Below are positions 63,308-64,000 of a stretch of DNA of 64,000 nucleotides, piece by piece. Under the pieces are notes generated by a model. The model was not told where the DNA came from. It saw nothing but the letters and a program-made list of their open reading frames with translations, and did not search any database. The DNA comes from Eriocheir sinensis. Its lineage: Eukaryota; Arthropoda; Malacostraca; Decapoda; Varunidae. Location: positions 53,501-117,500 of the forward strand of contig NW_026111652.1 of assembly GCF_024679095.1 (NCBI RefSeq). Direction: 5' to 3'. A program made the translations under genes and the position numbers. The number at the start of each line of letters is the position of its first letter. Position 1 is the first letter of the stretch.

Positions 63308-63617
63308 TTTTTTTTTTTTTTTACGTCGTTTTGCCTGTTGCGCCATTAGGCATCTTCCTCAATAAGGCACTTATAGCAGATGATTAAACTAGCTTCTTCA
63401 GAGTGAGGGCTGATGGTCGGGCCCAGCCACTTTCTGGCGCAGGCGAGTGTTTATAGTGGCGCCATCTTGCATTGAGCTCATTCTGCCCCAGAACTCGTTC
63501 TTGATTCCTTGGACGGCTTCATCTAGAAGTCCGGGTTGATGGGTGGTCTTCAGGACCCAGGATGTGGGTAGTTTTAAGCCACTCGGCGGTGACTGAAAAT
63601 CCGAGGTGGTAGCGTGG

Positions 63618-63628
63618 GAGTTCGAACC
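63618..63628 (-). promoter_or_regulatory. SINE pol III B box
   Basis: GGTTCGAACTC on the minus strand matches the B box GGTTCGANNCC except for the penultimate base. The copy at 57,546 has the weaker GGTTCAATCCC. Confidence 0.82.
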
Positions 63629-63673
63629 GCGTCGTCCCATCACACCCAGTGTGAATGTGAGCCCAGTACGCTA

Positions 63674-63685
63674 CCAGTTCAGCCA
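63674..63685 (-). promoter_or_regulatory. SINE pol III A box
   Basis: TGGCTGAACTGG on the minus strand fits the tRNA-type A box TRGCNNARYNGG. It lies about 45 bp upstream of the B box, within the usual internal-promoter spacing. Confidence 0.8.
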
Positions 63686-63692
63686 CCGCCTA

Positions 63693-64000
63693 CACCGTGT
63701 ATACAAAATACACATAAAATAATGTAAACAAAATACCAATAAAGAATGTGTATTTGTATAAATATAAATATACAAAATGCACATAAAATAACGACAGAAA
63801 TTTATATAAAACCATTTACCAAAAATACATGCTGAAGTAATTAAATTTGTTTGAAAATGAATAAACAAAAATACACACAAAATAAACTAAATTTGAGTTG
63901 AAATATATATACAAAATACATAAAATAAAAGTAAATTTATTACTCGAAATATTTTTAACAAATACACATATAATAACGTAAATTTTTTTTAAATAAATGA
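63693..64000 (-). repeat. 45-bp satellite block, T-sense on minus, degenerate
   Basis: Monomers resume at GTGTATACAAAATACACATA after the SINE and parallel 5,730-6,030 to the end of the window, so the array continues beyond it. Confidence 0.85.

Larger units (their letters stand above)
63308..63692 (-). mobile_element. tRNA-derived SINE, copy 3, with intact A and B boxes
   Basis: This is the best-preserved copy. Reading the minus strand from ~63,692: GGTGGCTGAACTGGTAGCG with a good pol III A box, a TCACAC/GTGTGA hairpin, a B box GGTTCGAACTC, CCACGCTACCACC, then the SINE body (CACCGCCGAGTGGCTTAAAA, GAAGACCACCCATC, AAGAACGAGTTCTGGGGCAG, the GATGGCGCCACTATAAACAC core, GGCTGGGCCCGACCATCA), GAGGAAGATGCCTAATGGCG, ACGACGT and A15. 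GGTGG/CCACC at the two ends of the head resembles an acceptor stem. It is not a functional tRNA gene because no cloverleaf closes properly. No clear target-site duplication is seen. Confidence 0.92.

Noticed and set aside
63600..63692. tRNA gene
   Set aside because: A and B boxes are present but no proper cloverleaf or anticodon arm can be drawn, and the sequence continues into a SINE body with a poly(A) tail found in other copies.

Overview
This window looks like nuclear DNA of an animal, most likely a decapod crustacean and possibly a portunid crab. The evidence is a Penelope-like retroelement with RT and GIY-YIG domains, the decayed 3' end of a Jockey/CR1-type LINE, three copies of one tRNA-derived SINE, and long (TA)n microsatellites. 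The decapod assignment rests on my recollection of similar LINE and SINE text in crab genomes, so it is an inference. I see no host protein-coding gene, no functional tRNA or rRNA gene and no telomeric repeat.

About 95% of the window is one very AT-rich tandem repeat with a basic unit of about 45 bp (roughly 42-48), on the order of 1,300 monomers. Each typical monomer has a central dyad, TTTGTATA...TATACAAA, around a short TA/T-rich spacer, followed by an asymmetric tail of the type TTTACATTATTTTATGTGTA. Because 45 is 15 codons, the T-rich strand stays open over many monomers and yields long spurious reading frames ([12 protein letters not shown] peptides). They are not genes, but they show which way the monomers point. 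I use the strand carrying the T-rich sense to mark orientation.

Monomer orientation switches about 30 times, giving a mosaic of head-to-head and tail-to-tail blocks from about 0.2 to 7 kb. Ordered strings of monomer variants recur, so the mosaic was copied as kilobase modules. The clearest module spans 4,915-9,710 and recurs directly at 38,990-43,811, inverted at about 28,600-32,775, inverted with an internal deletion at 15,285-17,940, and in part at 24,030-25,155. A second module (43,985-46,780) recurs inverted at 18,360-21,200. Several orientation-switch junctions are themselves present in two to four copies.

Later events decorate the array. A Penelope-like element lies at about 2,610-4,279 on the minus strand, abuts a (TA)n tract and carries a hammerhead-ribozyme-like motif just before the start of a second, truncated reading frame. 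SINEs lie at about 35,366, 57,546 and 63,308, and a LINE fragment at about 36,262-37,160. Ten long or degenerate TA tracts are present. From about 51.5 kb to the end, and in parts of 33.5-38 kb, the repeat carries many more small indels than its paralogues, from either sequence error or age.
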